A stretch of 64,000 bases of DNA from Pegea sp. RAD2-039. Taxonomy: Eukaryota; Chordata; Thaliacea; Salpida; Salpidae. The stretch is from assembly GCA_034620365.1 (NCBI GenBank), contig JAQGEQ010000295.1:186001-250000 (forward strand). Reading direction: 5' to 3'. Shown here in pieces: positions 1 through 13,839 of the stretch. The position numbers were made by a program, and so were the translations under genes. Numbering within the stretch: the stretch's first letter is position 1; the number at the start of each line of letters is the position of its first letter. The notes under the pieces are model-generated. The model was not told the DNA's origin, searched no databases, and saw only the letters and a list, made by a program, of their open reading frames with translations.

Positions 1-3000
1 GATAAGTTTTGTTGAACTGTTTTTATAAAAGTTTTTTCATTTAAGAAACAATAGTTGTTGAATTGCATCTAAAATTATTTTGGCAACACTAGATCTTCAT
101 CAGCTAATCAATTTCAAATCAATTTATCTTAATTGATGTAGAAGAATGAATCAAAAAAATTTTTGTAGAAAATATAAAAGTAAACGAACTTTATTAAATG
201 AAATTTTTATTAAGCAACAGAAACCAAAAAAATTTTAAAACTTATGTTTTCATGAAGATTTTATTTTAATGTAAGCTAGTTATAATTTCAAAAATATGTA
301 TTTGCTATTTAAGGTATTTTTAATTTAGTTTTCATTTGATGTACAAAAGGGGAAGTATGATCTTCCCTATCAAATTTGTTAGTTGAAAATCGAATCCTCA
401 AAATAGCAGCGCTTATAAATCACCAAGAGAGTAATCTATGACTTCATCTTCAACCTAGTCAAACTAAAACTTCTACTATTCATTTTACTTTCTTTTATTA
501 TTACAATATTGATAATCTATTTTTCATCATACTGTTTAGGTGATAAAAACTGAATAATCAAATAGTCAGCAAAAACAGTCTCTTAAGAAAGAGTGTATGA
601 CGTCATCTCTAGCTGCTTCACAAAAGGATTTATAAACATAATAAAATATAATACGATATAATTTATAAACACAAGCATAATTTTTTAGGTATAATATATT
701 GTGATTAAAACGACCAGGAGCATCAAATGTGGTTTCACAAGTTTCCTCAAGCAAAAGTCAACTCCTTTATAAAATAATTAAAAACAGATTTAAGCAGGCT
801 TGGGGTCGAACAGGTTAAATAATAAGTAACTATGATTATTATGATGCTAGCATCACAGAACTGATTGACCAAATATGTTAATTACATAAATCTCATTATA
901 GTTCAATTTGTAGGAATTTAAAAGCCAAAAAATCGAATCTTGCAAAAATAAAGATGAACAAAAAATGATGACCTTTCTACAAACCATTGAAAAAGTGAAA
1001 ATAATTTTTACTATTTAATTTTTAAAAGAAAAAAAGAGTGAAAAAAAAATTTTAAAAAGCTGGGTTACATTCCCATTATTAAATTTATTTTCTTGCTAGT
1101 TTTTTGTAAGGTTAGCAGAAGAAGAAGGATAAATTTCTAAATTCGCTGATCTTTATTGGCTTGGTTGTGCATAAACATATAAAAGAAGAGTCAAAAAATT
1201 TAACTTTAGATTTACTTGAATGTAAAATTCGTTGAATGTTTAAAAAAGTTTTTAAAAAACCGAACCGAAGTGATATGAACAAGTAAACATTATGTTATAA
1301 AAGAAGAAAGCAAAATACAGCAATACTAGATGACACCTTTAAAAAATATTGGTATTGGGCATGTTTTCTCAAAATAAGATACTGCCACTAATCCACAATT
1401 ACAATTCATCATAGAAATTGTCAAAACTCAAGGTATGAACGACGTAACAAATATAAAGATACAAAATAGTACAACAAAACCTTTTATTTAGAATAAACTA
1501 AAATTTTACTCCTAGATTTTCAATCTTTCATTCCCATCAACTAGAATCAGCCTCGTTTTTCATCCATCTGACAAAAGAATATATACTTTCTGAAAAATTA
1601 AAAAATTCTTTATATTCGTTGATTCCAAAAAAATTACACCTTTATCTTTCAAATGAGTTGTAATCTTGTTGAAGACGTCAAACAAGATGCCAATCTCGAT
1701 GCAGCAGCTACTAGCTTGAAGTTGTCAGCTGCTTTAAACGGAATAACACCATCTGTTTAGGTATAATTATGTTAAAATGGTTAAACAGATCACCATATCT
1801 CTCACTAACTCCAGAAAGATCATCTTTGAAGTAAATACTGATTGATGATGGCAACACTCTCTCTTTGAAATCTTGTTTTGATGAAGACTAGCCGAAGAAG
1901 TCAAATTACAAAACATCAGCTGTTAAGTTCAAACAATCTTTAAACTTTTAATGATTGATTTTTTGTTAGCTATGTAACGCTGATCACGTGACTATTTTCA
2001 AACTACTCACCCCTATCTGATGTCATAAGCAACTTTGTTACATGATTACTAAAAACGACGATAGAAGTGCAATGAATTCACAATTTTTCATCTTTATAAT
2101 TTTTTCTTTCAGCAACTTCACAGGAATCCACTTCACTTCATATCGTGTCTGATGACGTCATTGGTTACATTATCACTGTAAAGATTAATTGAAACTCTTG
2201 TTAAACTTAAAAGCCTTACTGATCATCACAGTCCTTGAAGTTAGTCATAGATGTTGAAAGTCATTTGAAAGCCGAATATAGAAGAAAAAGAATTTGTTAA
2301 AAAGAAAACGTGACAAAGTTATTTTTTTGAGTACATACTATTTTATATGAATTATGTTTTTGCAAAATAAAGTTAGTCACATTTTTATTATAATTCTTTA
2401 ATTAAATAGATAAATTAGATATACTTTAGAAATAGCTTTATTTGAAATCTGAAATATTTCATTTACTTTGGTTTTTCTACTTCTTACGACAATAATTTAG
2501 GATACGTTTTTTTTCATCGGTTTTCAAAACTCAATAAACTTTTGTAACTTTAGACTCCAAAGAAGCACTTCGGTTAGAGTTGAAAATTTCAACAGTCTTC
2601 ATCCTGAAGATATCTGTTAAATATACAAATTGAAAAATTTGTTCTCAAGTGCTCCACCTTGCGGATCATTGAAAATTTATATTTTTTAATGATTAAATTA
2701 AGATAATAATTATTTCTTAGTAATTAAGTAAAACATCAAACGTTTGAAGAAACAGGGAGCAACAATTCTTTCTAGACATTATATCAAGATCTTTTTGTTT
2801 TTATGGATTACTTTCAATTAAAAAATAAAAACAGACAATTTAACCAGAAAACTAATAATGTTGGTATTTGACTGATATAATCGTAAGATAGCCTTCAAAA
2901 TAGAAATGTATTTATATTTGTAAGTTAAAAAGTAAGTAGCTTAGAAATTTAAGTAAAGTTAAAAAAATGGAATCTAGAATTTTCCGAAAGAATGATACTT

Positions 3001-6000
3001 TAAAAATGATACCTACGTATCAATAATGCTACTTTAGAAATTCAAAAACGCGATAAAAAATACTTCTAAGTAAAACTTTGACAAACAAATTTGATGGCTA
3101 AACAATAGTCCATGTAAGATAATTGTTGACAAAAAAACATTTTTTCTTTAACTTTGTTAAATTATGTAAAAGTTAATTCATAGTTTGGTAGTCTTCCTAA
3201 AAATAATTTCTATTTAAACTAATTTTATTGAATTCAAAAGAAATTTACCAAAAATTTGTCCTGTAATATCAGATTGGTGAAGGCGACTCCAAGTTGCAAT
3301 CTTTGTACTGACGCTGATCAGCAGATGTAGCATAACAACTTACACAAACAAAATTTAATCCAAACTTCAAAACAAAAAATACAAAGTCAGTATCATCTGA
3401 CTTTGGAAACATAATTGTTTAAGTTCATACTTTATCTGAAAAAAAAAATAATTAGAAGTTTCCAGCAACAATCCATAGAAATTATAAGTAAATTTTTTAG
3501 ATGGATCAAATTAATTTGAATACAAAATTCGTTACCATGAACCATTAGTAATTCATCAGAAATTAAAACATCTGTAATTCCTTAATATCACCTATAAGTA
3601 CCTTAATTAGCCACATTCTGTCTTTTATAAAATCATTTTTAAAACCAAATCTTTCAAGTTAAAGAATGTTATCTCACTTTATTAAATAAAATCATGCTTG
3701 TGTAGAAAAATACATTTTGCTACTATTAGAATACAGTTATTTTACTCAATATAATCATAATTATAATAAATCATCCACAAAAGTTTTAAGTGATTCTTCT
3801 GGATATCACATTTATTTAAATAGTTTTTAAACAAAAGTTGGTATAAAAAATAAATTTCAAAATTATAATTAGGAATTAATTATATAAAATGCCTGCAAAA
3901 TAGTTGGAATTTAAAAGACAATCAAATTAAATAAATTATGTTTAACTAGAGTTACAAGAGTTTTTATTTTTTTTGAAAATTTTAATCATTAAAAAGTCAT
4001 AAAACTATAAATAAAATAATCATACAAACTTTTCAAAATTTTTTTATAAATTACAAATATATATTTTAATTTATTAAAGAAAAAATTTAATACTTTTTTC
4101 TCTTTATTTTGTATAAAAATTTTCATAACATGTAAACACAATGTTAATAAAAAATATAGTAATGAATAATTATTTAAAAACATTTCAAATAAATAATTAG
4201 GATCTCTACTTCTGCTAAGTTACTCTTATTTTTTATAGACTTTTTTAAAAACTCAGAAAATTTTCATAAAAATATAAAAATGCTAATTACATATTTTTAT
4301 AGGCTTATTTCAATGAGTAGAAAAGAAATAAGAAAACAGAAGTTTATTTATAATTAACAATAATTATAACTGACTATTTTCTAAATGAGTTTTAATTGCA
4401 AACAAAATATAGATATATTAAACAAAATATATATTTTGTGTTTATGAATACTATATCTTAATTAATATTATATATTTCTTTGCAGGTGATTGTTATACTT
4501 TAAATAAGATAAGCAATAATATATATGATTATAAGAAAAAAATATTTTAACTCATCACATAAAGAAATAAATAATACTTTTTCATAAAAATAAATTTCAA
4601 CCATACTAGATTATAAACAATAACAAAATAATAAAACTAAAAGTGTTGTTTTAGTTTTGATATTTAATAAGAAATACTATTATAAATAAAGAAAACATAT
4701 CAAAAAGAATAAGTTGTTAGTACTTAGTTAAATTTTATGATTTGTAATTAAAACTTTTTTAATACTTTAAATTTATTATTATTTATTATAATATAAATTT
4801 ATATATACATTATGTATATTCACAAGATGTTATAATATTAGTCAAAGCCTCAATAAAACAAAATTCTTTTTAATTTTTCACATTTAAATATATATAGAAA
4901 ACCAATTTTTTTTTTGTATTTTATTGATAAATTTATTATTTTTAAACCAAAGATTTTTAGTTAAGTCAAAATATCCTGTTAGTAGGTTAGTAAAATGTTA
5001 GTTCCTAGAAACAAAACAATTGAAAAATATAATTTAATCTGGTTTGTGAGAATATTTTAACTTAATGAAACTATTTAAAAAGTAAACAAAACAATGGGTT
5101 GTACGAAAATGGGTTTCTGTTCTTTTGAAGTATAATTTGTTTTAGTTTTTCTTGAATTCTTCAACTATTATTTCTTTGAAGAGAAATCGATAACTACAAA
5201 ATTTTTAATAAATACAACTCAAAAATACAAATAAAAATATTTTAAAAACAAGTTTATTTTTGATGTTAATTTTTGGTAAATTATATTTCATTATTCAATT
5301 GGTTTAAATAACAAATTGTTACTTTTGCAATTATAATAAGACAATTTTTGAGTCGATTATAATCATTTTGCTTTAATTTCGTTAAGTTTAAAGGAAATAC
5401 ACAAAAAGTTTATAGAGAACTGCCATGCTGTTGAGCTCAAAAGATGAAATGAATAATTTCAAAAATTAATGAAGCTTAAAAGCAAAGCAAGACTCAGTGA
5501 AATGCAAAACAAAACATTTAGGGGTTGTTTGTTAAGAGCTATGTCTATCTCTCTCTGCTTCAGTTTTTTTAAGAATACATAGCGCCATTTGGAGGTAGTT
5601 GATGGTATTTATATTTAGCGGATGTATATTGCCCTTGCAGGTATCTTTAAAACAAAGATAGGGGTGGCCAAATATTTCATTTGCCTTGTAACAGCTCTTT
5701 AGAAAACAGATCCTTTAAGATCCACCCGTCATTTATTCGATGAAAATCTCAGAACTTAGGTTGGTTAAATTGTGTTGTAAAACTAGTCGAGTAACTTAAA
5801 TTAACAACAAACGACCACTAAGAAGTCAGGAATTCATGTTTAGAAGGATTCTCATTGATAAAAATATATATTAAAATTCATCTTATAAACTGTTGAATGA
5901 AATGTTCAAACGATAAAAAGATCAACTTTGCTAACAATTAGAAGATGTAACATAGGGAAAATTTTAAATCTGATTTTACTGTGCTGTCATAAAAGATGCC

Positions 6001-6975
6001 GTTTATATAATCCAAAAAGCTACTTTGTAATTATATTAATAAAATCTAGTAAAACATTTCTAGTAAATTTCAACTTCTGGCTTTTATTTTAATCTAATTC
6101 TTCTTTAAAAAAATCCGAAATTTTTAATCCAAACAAAAAAATGTCTTTTTTCAAAATTATTTATGCTGTTACATGCTTGAGTGATTTTAGGTTCTAAGAG
6201 TTTTCCTTAAAAAATCTTTATTCATTTTATACTTCAAATTCATGTTAGAACATTTAGAAATATATTTTAGAAAAATCAAAGTATTTTTTTTTATTTTAGC
6301 CTTTTACTAGTCTCAAAAGTTGATATTAAATTAGTTCAAATAAATTAATTTTCTGGAAACAAATTTTTCTGACTAATTTCCAAACTTTTAAATCCATAAC
6401 TGAAATTTTATAATTTATTTTACTTCACAATTTTTCCTTTAATTTTCTTCATATTTATTTTTAACTGTTTTGTTTTTCTGGATATTAAAATGTCTAAGAA
6501 CATTTTGTTTTTAAAGTTTTCTGACAATAAGAAGTTTCTTAAATCAACATTGATTTTCAATTTTTTGTTATTAAATAAACTAATGGTTTTATAAAATAGT
6601 TAAACAAATTAATCAAGTTATAATTTGCTTTAAAATTTATTATTATTTCAATCAAACTGTTATTTAATGTCAATTTTTGATAATTATACAACTTTAAGAA
6701 TTTGTTTTAAAATAAGTGTTTTATTTATATAAAACTTTTCTTTATCTAAAAGATTTAATTTTTCAAAATGTTTATTTATAGATAAGTGTTTGATTTGTTT
6801 ATAAATAATTGTTTTATAATCAAAAATAAAATTTTAAAAAAGAGCTTTTTACTGTTTAAACTCTTCAAATAATTTTATCATTTTGAGTTAATAAAGATTT
6901 TCACAATTTTAACAGGGTTTATTTAATATTTCACTTTACAAGTTGTGTTAAAGTGTTTTTGACAAAAATTTTATT
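1..6975. other. AT-rich intergenic region, no gene recognised
   Basis: I read both strands and found no stretch whose codons resemble a known protein family and no convincing exon series. The sequence is dominated by A/T runs and short low-complexity tracts. The few short open frames here (for example about 60 codons on the minus strand near 4.0-4.2 kb) are Phe/Lys/Ile/Tyr-rich, as expected of random AT-rich DNA. Isolated ATF/CRE-like TGACGTCA octamers occur at about 599 and 2153. The promoter of the E2F gene must lie at the right edge, but no clear TATA box, CpG-rich stretch or E2F site is visible just upstream of position 6976. Confidence 0.6.
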
Positions 6976-8904
6976 ATGTCTGATGATGAAAAAGGGATTT
7001 TTTCAGCAACTGTAGCTCAGCAAGACTTTGCTCAAAACCTTGAACCTGTTCAATCTGATATGCAGAACAGGTTTTCAATTAATCTTTAAAGATTTAAGTA
7101 TATTTACGACAATTTACTTTTTAGCTCTAATATCCAGAAGCCGGATGTATCTTTAGGATATTCTGCTAATAATCTTCCAGATAGCCCGGAGAACCTCAAC
7201 CCACCTCTGATAAGATCAGTAAATAATATACAAAAATCTTCAAAGACATTTGTGTTGAATATATCTGTTACAGGTGAAACCAACACTAAATTTGGATGAT
7301 GCAAATCTTAGTAGTAACACAAAAGTAATCAAGAAAGCAAATTCTGCTTGTCTACCTTCCAAAGCAAACTTAAAAAAAGTAAGAAACCATTTAATCTTTA
7401 ATATTTTTTTAAAAATTTCTCATCCAGAGAAAGAAAAAACCAACAAAGAAAAAGTCAACATCTGTGAATTCTCCACCAGGGACACCTAGATGTGACAAAT
7501 CATTAAGTCTGCTAACTAGAAGGTCCATATCTTTAAACTAATTCCAAATCTTTTTATGTAATGTGTCCTGTACAGATTTATTGATCTCATGAATAACTCA
7601 CCACAAGGTATAATCGATTTAAACAAAGCTGCTGAGGTTTTATCAGTTCCAAAACGACGGTTATATAACATCACTAATGTCCTCGAAGGGATTAAACTGA
7701 TTGAAAAACAATCCAAGAACCATGTACAGTGGACGTGAGTGGATATTTACACCTCGAATAAATATTAAGAATTTTACAAAAATTTTCCTAAATTATTTTG
7801 TTTTAATGATAAAACCAGCACCTTGACTTGTAAAAACTCCTCGCCCAGCAATAATACCAAGTCTATTTTGGTTAAAGTTGCTAAGGACTAAAGAATTCGT
7901 TTTTATTTAGCACCTTCACTTCCAAAATATTTTATTTTTCGATCTCTCTTCATTTTCGGAGACCTCACAGTCTCAAAGCTTCATCTTTTAGAGCTTCAAG
8001 GACCAGCAGCGATTCGAGCGCTTCTATCTCGAGTCATGTGGAGTTTTTAAAGAAGGAATGTAGTCAGCTCGACGAACAAGAAAATCTTTTGGATAAACTG
8101 ATCCAGCAGAGTCAAATGGATCTGGAAAACTGTTTTGAGAAAGATTCCAAATACTCTTATGTGACGTTCGAAGACCTCCGAAGCATCAGCGCTTTTCAAG
8201 ATCAGCATGTAGCTTGTGTCAAGGCTCCTGATGACACAAAACTGGAGGTTCCTGATCCCGCCCAGAACGGAGGAGTAAGTTAGATTTATCGCCCTCTAGT
8301 GGCCGCAATCAACAAAATCTTCATCTTACAGCAAATTCAAATGAAGCTGAAGAGCACTAAAGGGGCGATAGAAGTCGCATTTTGTCCAGATAATCCATCA
8401 AAAGACAATAAAGAGGATGATACGGAAGATTTTGATGTAGATTTCGATTTAGATTCTTTTCTGGAAGACCTCTACACTAACAGTAATTCTCACCAACGCC
8501 AACTAGTGTTTAAACTCACTCTTTGATATATTCCAGGTCCTCCTGCTCCTTCATCACAAGCATCTTCGCCATCACGGTCGTCACAGCAACCTCAAGAATC
8601 CTTAAACAAAGATTTGATGCCTTTGCCGGAGTTTGCTTACTTCTTATATCCTACCTCTTCTTCAAGTCACCTTAAGACGTCATTTCCGCGTGAGCAGCCT
8701 TCGACTGCAGAGTCCTCGTTTCCATTTTCATCGGATGAACAGTTTGGATCATCTCAGGGAGGAGATTCGGTTTTTATCGAGGATGAAAATCAGTCTTTAA
8801 TGAATATATCTGCTTCTGATCTCAACTTTCCGTCGTATTTCTCTAACCTTGAAGACAGTGAAGGTCTCTCGGATTTGTTTGATATTCAATTAAATGATCT
8901 TTGA
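6976..8904 (+). CDS. E2F: E2F1/2/3-like activator E2F transcription factor (8 exons)
   Basis: Joined exons: 6976-7070, 7125-7218, 7274-7378, 7428-7522, 7576-7734, 7971-8274, 8332-8482, 8537-8904. All introns are GT-AG, phases match, and the sum (1371 nt) gives 456 aa plus a stop. Start: first ATG, after an AT-rich leader. Seen in the protein: a basic run at the start of exon 4 (RKKKPTKKK), then the winged-helix DNA-binding domain (about residues 118-183) with [13 protein letters not shown] and KNHVQW; a leucine-zipper-like helix and marked-box region (about 200-300, including [10 protein letters not shown] and STKGAIEV); a Ser/Pro/Gln-rich linker; and an acidic C-terminus with GLSDLFD, the pocket-protein (pRB) binding and activation motif of E2F1-5. 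In the family it binds TTTSSCGC sites with a DP partner in the nucleus to drive S-phase genes. Oddities: Asn replaces the usual Asp in RRxYDITN, and the donors of exons 1 (GTTTTC) and 4 (GTCCAT) are weak. AATAAA signals lie at about 9248 and 9289. Exon joins are inferred; the family call is firm. Confidence 0.93.
8275..8331 (+). other. E2F intron 6 containing a CTCF-like motif
   Basis: This 57-bp intron begins GTAAGT and ends TTACAG. Within it, 8290-8302 reads CGCCCTCTAGTGG; the reverse complement CCACTAGAGGGCG fits the published core CTCF consensus CCASYAGRKGGCR base for base. It stands out as a GC-rich patch in an AT-rich gene. That CTCF binds here is inference: the motif call is by eye, and CTCF is only expected if the host is a bilaterian. 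Confidence 0.35.
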
Positions 8905-10768
8905 TCGAAATGATACCTTCCTCTCTGATTTTTCATTTTCTTTTAAAACAATCGTTCAACACTAATTTGTTGGCATCACTCTAATGTCTTGATTATCTCA
9001 GATATCTACTTCATGCTTGCTTTTGTAACTTCGAGCGTTTTATGAAAAGTTCTTTCGACATTTTTCAGCGAAATTTACATCTTTTTTTATTAATTCAAAT
9101 TTGTTTGATGAAAATTGAAAAAAATGTATTAATTGATTTCGTTTTATAGAATCTAGGTTTGAATGCTTAATGTCATGACACACAACTAAATTAAATATTA
9201 TAAATTTTATCTTGGTTTAGTTATATGATATCTAACGTATATATTTAAATAAAATTACGCTCGTTGAAAGTAAAACAGTTTACCTTTTAATAAAAATATT
9301 GTGTAAAGATTAATCAACTGAATGTTTATGTACAGATGAAATTTAAATCAGTATTTACGGTTAATATATTAGCAGGTATTTAATGTAACTCTTTGGAAGT
9401 TGTACAAACAGAATTAACTAATTATTAAAAAATTAAGTAAACCAATGAAGTACAAAGTAGGTCAGTTTTTCTTCAGCGCTAGTATTGTTAAGATATTCAA
9501 CTCATATGCACGGCTTTTGAGAAATGTATGATGATGTCAATTAACTAGTTCATTTGCAGTAATTTTAAGATTCTAAGAAACAAAGAAACCAACTCTGAAA
9601 AGATTTTCAGAGAAAAAATTTGTTTTGTTATAAAAAATATCTGTTCATAAAGATTGAAAAAAAAAATTACAAACAAATTATTTCATGAATTATTTTTGAT
9701 TAGATTTTTAAAAACTGATACCTATTTTGTTTCAAATTTTAAAACCCTTAATAATCTATTTGTTATAAACTGAAGTCAATTTTGGATGATTGGTTATGAA
9801 TGAAAGCATGAGACAAGTAGTGAGTAATTTTTTATTTTAATAGTTTGGTACTTTTACTAAAAACATTTTTTATGTGGCTATTTATTTAGCTCAATCCAGC
9901 TTTTATGAATAATAATTACTGTAGTAAGTACAATAAAATATCATTTTAATATTTTTAATTCTTTGGCTAATGATACATGTGTCACATGACTTTGGCCAAA
10001 TATACACACGTCATGAAAAGTATCCATAAACCAACTCTTAACCTACATTGCAATTTTCTTCAGATTTCAGAAACATTATGAAATATAAAGTTCAAATCCA
10101 CAATTTAAAATTTTTTTAGATTTTTTCACTGTTAATTCTTTTAATGAGACATTGGTAAATCTAAGGCCAGAATGTCGAAAAAGACGATTTACTTAAATCT
10201 AAATTCAGCTTTATAAAAAATATAAATTCTTAATTGAAAAATATTAATGAACAAGATAAGGGTTGCTTAATGAGCAAAACTTGAAAATAAAATTATGATG
10301 AAGGAAGCAAGGGTAGCTTTAGAAACAAACAAAGTTTGTAATAAAGTTGTTTCTCCTTAACCTTTATAATTTACCAATTGAAGACATACTTACTGCTTTA
10401 ACAGCTAATAAGTTGTATAATCCAAAGTATTAGAATGTAGTTGATGACATCTCAAGATATTTTTCAGTTTTTATCGAAATCATTTTATTCCTAGCTCTTG
10501 TTCAGGTTTCATTCTGCATGATTTGTAATAGACATATAACTCACTAACAACGACTTATTAACAGCTGCTACATTGTTAAGAGGAGTTACTTGTCCAAATG
10601 ATGTTTGCGATAGAAAACAGTTAACCACTATTGCTGTTAAGAAGATACAACAGTATTTGTTTAATAATCATATCTTATTTTTAAAGGAACCACTTTTTAA
10701 AAGTTAAAAATAATAAAACCAAGAGTTTGAAGTTCGTGAAATCTTGATATTAATCTTATTTTGTGTTA
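8905..10768. other. E2F 3' UTR and unrecognised AT-rich spacer
   Basis: The stretch just after the E2F stop probably is its 3' UTR, with AATAAA hexamers at about 9248-9253 and 9289-9294. Beyond about 9.3 kb I see no coding potential or recognisable element up to the left edge of the tandem array. Confidence 0.5.
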
Positions 10769-12290
10769 AATGGAACGTATGTTATATGAAAACTAATTCT
10801 ATAAATGTTTTAGGTCCGTTTGAAGTTTATTGACCGCTTACTGATAACATGGCGCAGCTAGGTTATAAGTAACTAAGGCCACTGAAATGCAATTTAACAT
10901 ACATCATACGACTGCGCTAATTATTGACGAATTTTCTTGCTAAACATAAAATTTTAAACTTCTATATCCATATCACCTGAAATTTACATTTTAATTGAAG
11001 ATAATATCCTAAACTAAAACATACGAGTTGGCCTTAATAAGCAGTTAATTATAACAAAACTGAGTTTTTATATTTTTCTATGGTGATACTCAGTGCTGCA
11101 TACTTACTAAGCAATAGCAAAACAGTTTTATATTGTATCAAGTTAGTTTAGGGAAACGTAGAAATTAGTAGTACAGAGTTGTTGATGTGAGATTTTGATT
11201 ACTTAAAATTTTGAAAATAAAGATCTTTCAACTCTAAAGGTATTTAAAGTAGTCGGCGTAAAACATGTATTATCATATATTACACAATTTCAGCTTCAAT
11301 AAAATCCAAAAAAATAAAATCTTATCATAATTCAGGGTTAATAAGTACAAATAAGTTTTTTCTTTAATTTAGAATGATTTCCTTTTGTATAAAACTTACA
11401 TTTTTTTTAAAACAGCAAGTAAAGACTTCGAAATTTTTAACACTAAAATGGATTTAATGATCAATATTTTTTCTTTGCTTTTTCAAAAGCAGTTCGGCCT
11501 ATCACTAGTTTAAAGTTATGAAATATCTCTGTAATCAAAACATTTTGCAGGTAAAATGTTTTTGAAAACCCGTGATATTGAAGTTTATTCGCAAATGAAC
11601 AAATTGAAACTTGTGAAAATTTTATGCTAAAACTTGAATTTAAAAATTACAACTGATAGAAAAGTTATTCTGAGTCTAAACTTTCTTTTGTTCCAAATGG
11701 TAATTTTAAATTTCTTTTAAAATCGCTTATAGAATACAGTAAACCATGACAAGACATTTCTTCGTTTCTAAGATAATCACTAAAATGAGTCTTGTATACA
11801 GAAATATTGCGCATCGTTTATCATGAGTCAAGTGTAACTAGAAACAGCCTTAAATTTTCAGAAGTCTTTCCAGCATTTGCAAGTTTTTTTAAGAATAAGA
11901 TTTCCTAAGTCGATGGAATCAATGAAACACTTTAAAACAATGATAATTTCTATAAAACTAGGCAACTAATTTAAATATATACATTTGGTTTTATTGTTGA
12001 AAATGAGTTTTGGCGAAAAAATGCAGTATCCATGATGAAAAAATCTTATTGCTCTGTGTGATTGCTTACAAATAAACCTTAGGATGGTAATATTTGACCT
12101 CAAAGTATCTTATCAAGTTTAACTTTGCCATAGTAGATATTAATTGTGATATTTCTTCGTTTTTTGTTGTATTGTTGTTTTACTTTAATTTTGATGTCAT
12201 AAAACAATTAATACTTCTACTAAATTCGTTCATTTAAGAATTTCAGCTATATACTAAACCTTTTGCATTTAATCTTATATATCATACGCA

Positions 12291-13165
12291 GCGGTATTCT
12301 GTTGCAATTAAAATAAAATTCAAATGAAGTTTTTTTGCAATTAAAATAAATTTCTAGATAATCCAATTTCACACATAGCATTTACACAAAGTTGAAAGAA
12401 AATATTTCAAATCAAGTAATATACAAAAAGATAAATTTATGATTTAATTTTATTCCGACTTGTATCTCAATTGAAATTTAATCTTTAGAATGAATTATCT
12501 AGACACTGTAGTAACAGTTTGTATTACCATTGGTACAAATCTACCGAGTTAAATGATTTATTCAAATTCTCTTTATCCTCTTTAAAGGGATTAGATAAAA
12601 CGCTGTTTTTGAGGTTGTTTTCAAATTGTCGTATACCTATATATATAAAATATTTACAAAAATATCACAAATCCAAAAAATAAATTTTGATGAATTATTA
12701 TTTTATAGTTTATTTTCTTACAAAGAAAACTAAATAATTGCTGCAATGTGTATAAATTTAGGCGTCACCACCACATTTTCAGCAGTTTGTTGTAAGAATG
12801 CAGCTTTGATAAGATATCAAAAAATTTCATCTTGTTTGATTATTAATAAATAAATCATCAGGTGGTAAGTGCTGAATAATCATTGGAACAGGAGAATATT
12901 AAGTCATGTTTAACTTTATTATAGTAAGTGCTTTCTTCTTATGTTAGTAATCAGCGGTATTTTGTTGTAATTGAACAATTTTCTAAAAAAATCTGAATTT
13001 AACCATAGTATTTAGACAAAGTTGAAAGAAACTATTTAAAAATTAATAAATTGTTAATTGATAATACTCAAAGAAAACTCTGTGGATTAACTTGTTCCCA
13101 TTTGTATCTAAATTTCTCTTTAATCTTTAAATGAAATTATCTAGACGGCATTCTAAAACATATTC
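12291..13165. repeat. Internal ~200-bp direct duplication within the array unit
   Basis: The segment 12291-12490, starting agcggtattctgttg, is repeated in diverged form at 12951-13155, starting agcggtattttgttg. Both go on through a caaagttgaaagaaa stretch and end in a attatctagac motif. The same pair exists in the other copies (B about 21631 and 22253; C about 32437 and 33059; D about 38645 and 39298), so the duplication predates amplification of the unit. Confidence 0.7.
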
Positions 13166-13839
13166 AAAATGGTCATACTAGTTGATGTGAAATAATCATC
13201 TGAAACATTTTTTATTGAACAAAAAATCAAACCAGCTTTATTTTCAAAGAATGCAAATGTTACACCAAAAAAGATTGACAAAAATCAAAATAACGAATCC
13301 TATAATGAAAAAGACAAAATCAGCAGAAATTTTGACATCTATATAATAAATGGAATTAATTGGTGATTGTGAAACCCTTATAATCTAAGGTCGACTACTA
13401 GATAATAACAAAATTACTTCTCTTAGAAAAGTATGCTATCAGTAATATCATCTCCATCTTCAATTTTTGCTTGAAGATTTGATTGATACTAAACTCTGAC
13501 CTTTTTCAGATTACAGGAAGTCAACTTGAAACTTTTTTCTCCAAATCTTTCTTCAAATTTTAGGTTTGAATCAGAGTTCCAGATTTCAATGATAAACAAG
13601 ACGGCCTGCAATTGGCATCACTTGTGTCTATACATCTTTACTGATGTCAATCAGAAGAAAGCAGATTTGAGCTAAATTGGTATTCTACAAGAACTGTTGC
13701 TTAAGCATTATAGTTGCATTTTGACTATCAATCGTAAATTGTTACCGAGTTATTTTTCTATTCTTTCTGATTTTATAAGAGAGAAACCTTCTGAGAGAAT
13801 CATATATTATGTCTACTTTAGTTTGAATTTAGTTTTGTA

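Noticed and set aside
7274..7489. 71-codon plus-strand frame starting in E2F exon 3
   Set aside because: It reads through intron 3; the true gene splices at 7378/7428, as the E2F domain frame shows.
11047..11098. Possible hairpin actgagt ... actcagt in the conserved block of unit A
   Set aside because: Only 7 bp of stem, and copies B and D carry changes that break it without compensation; no sign of a microRNA-like precursor.
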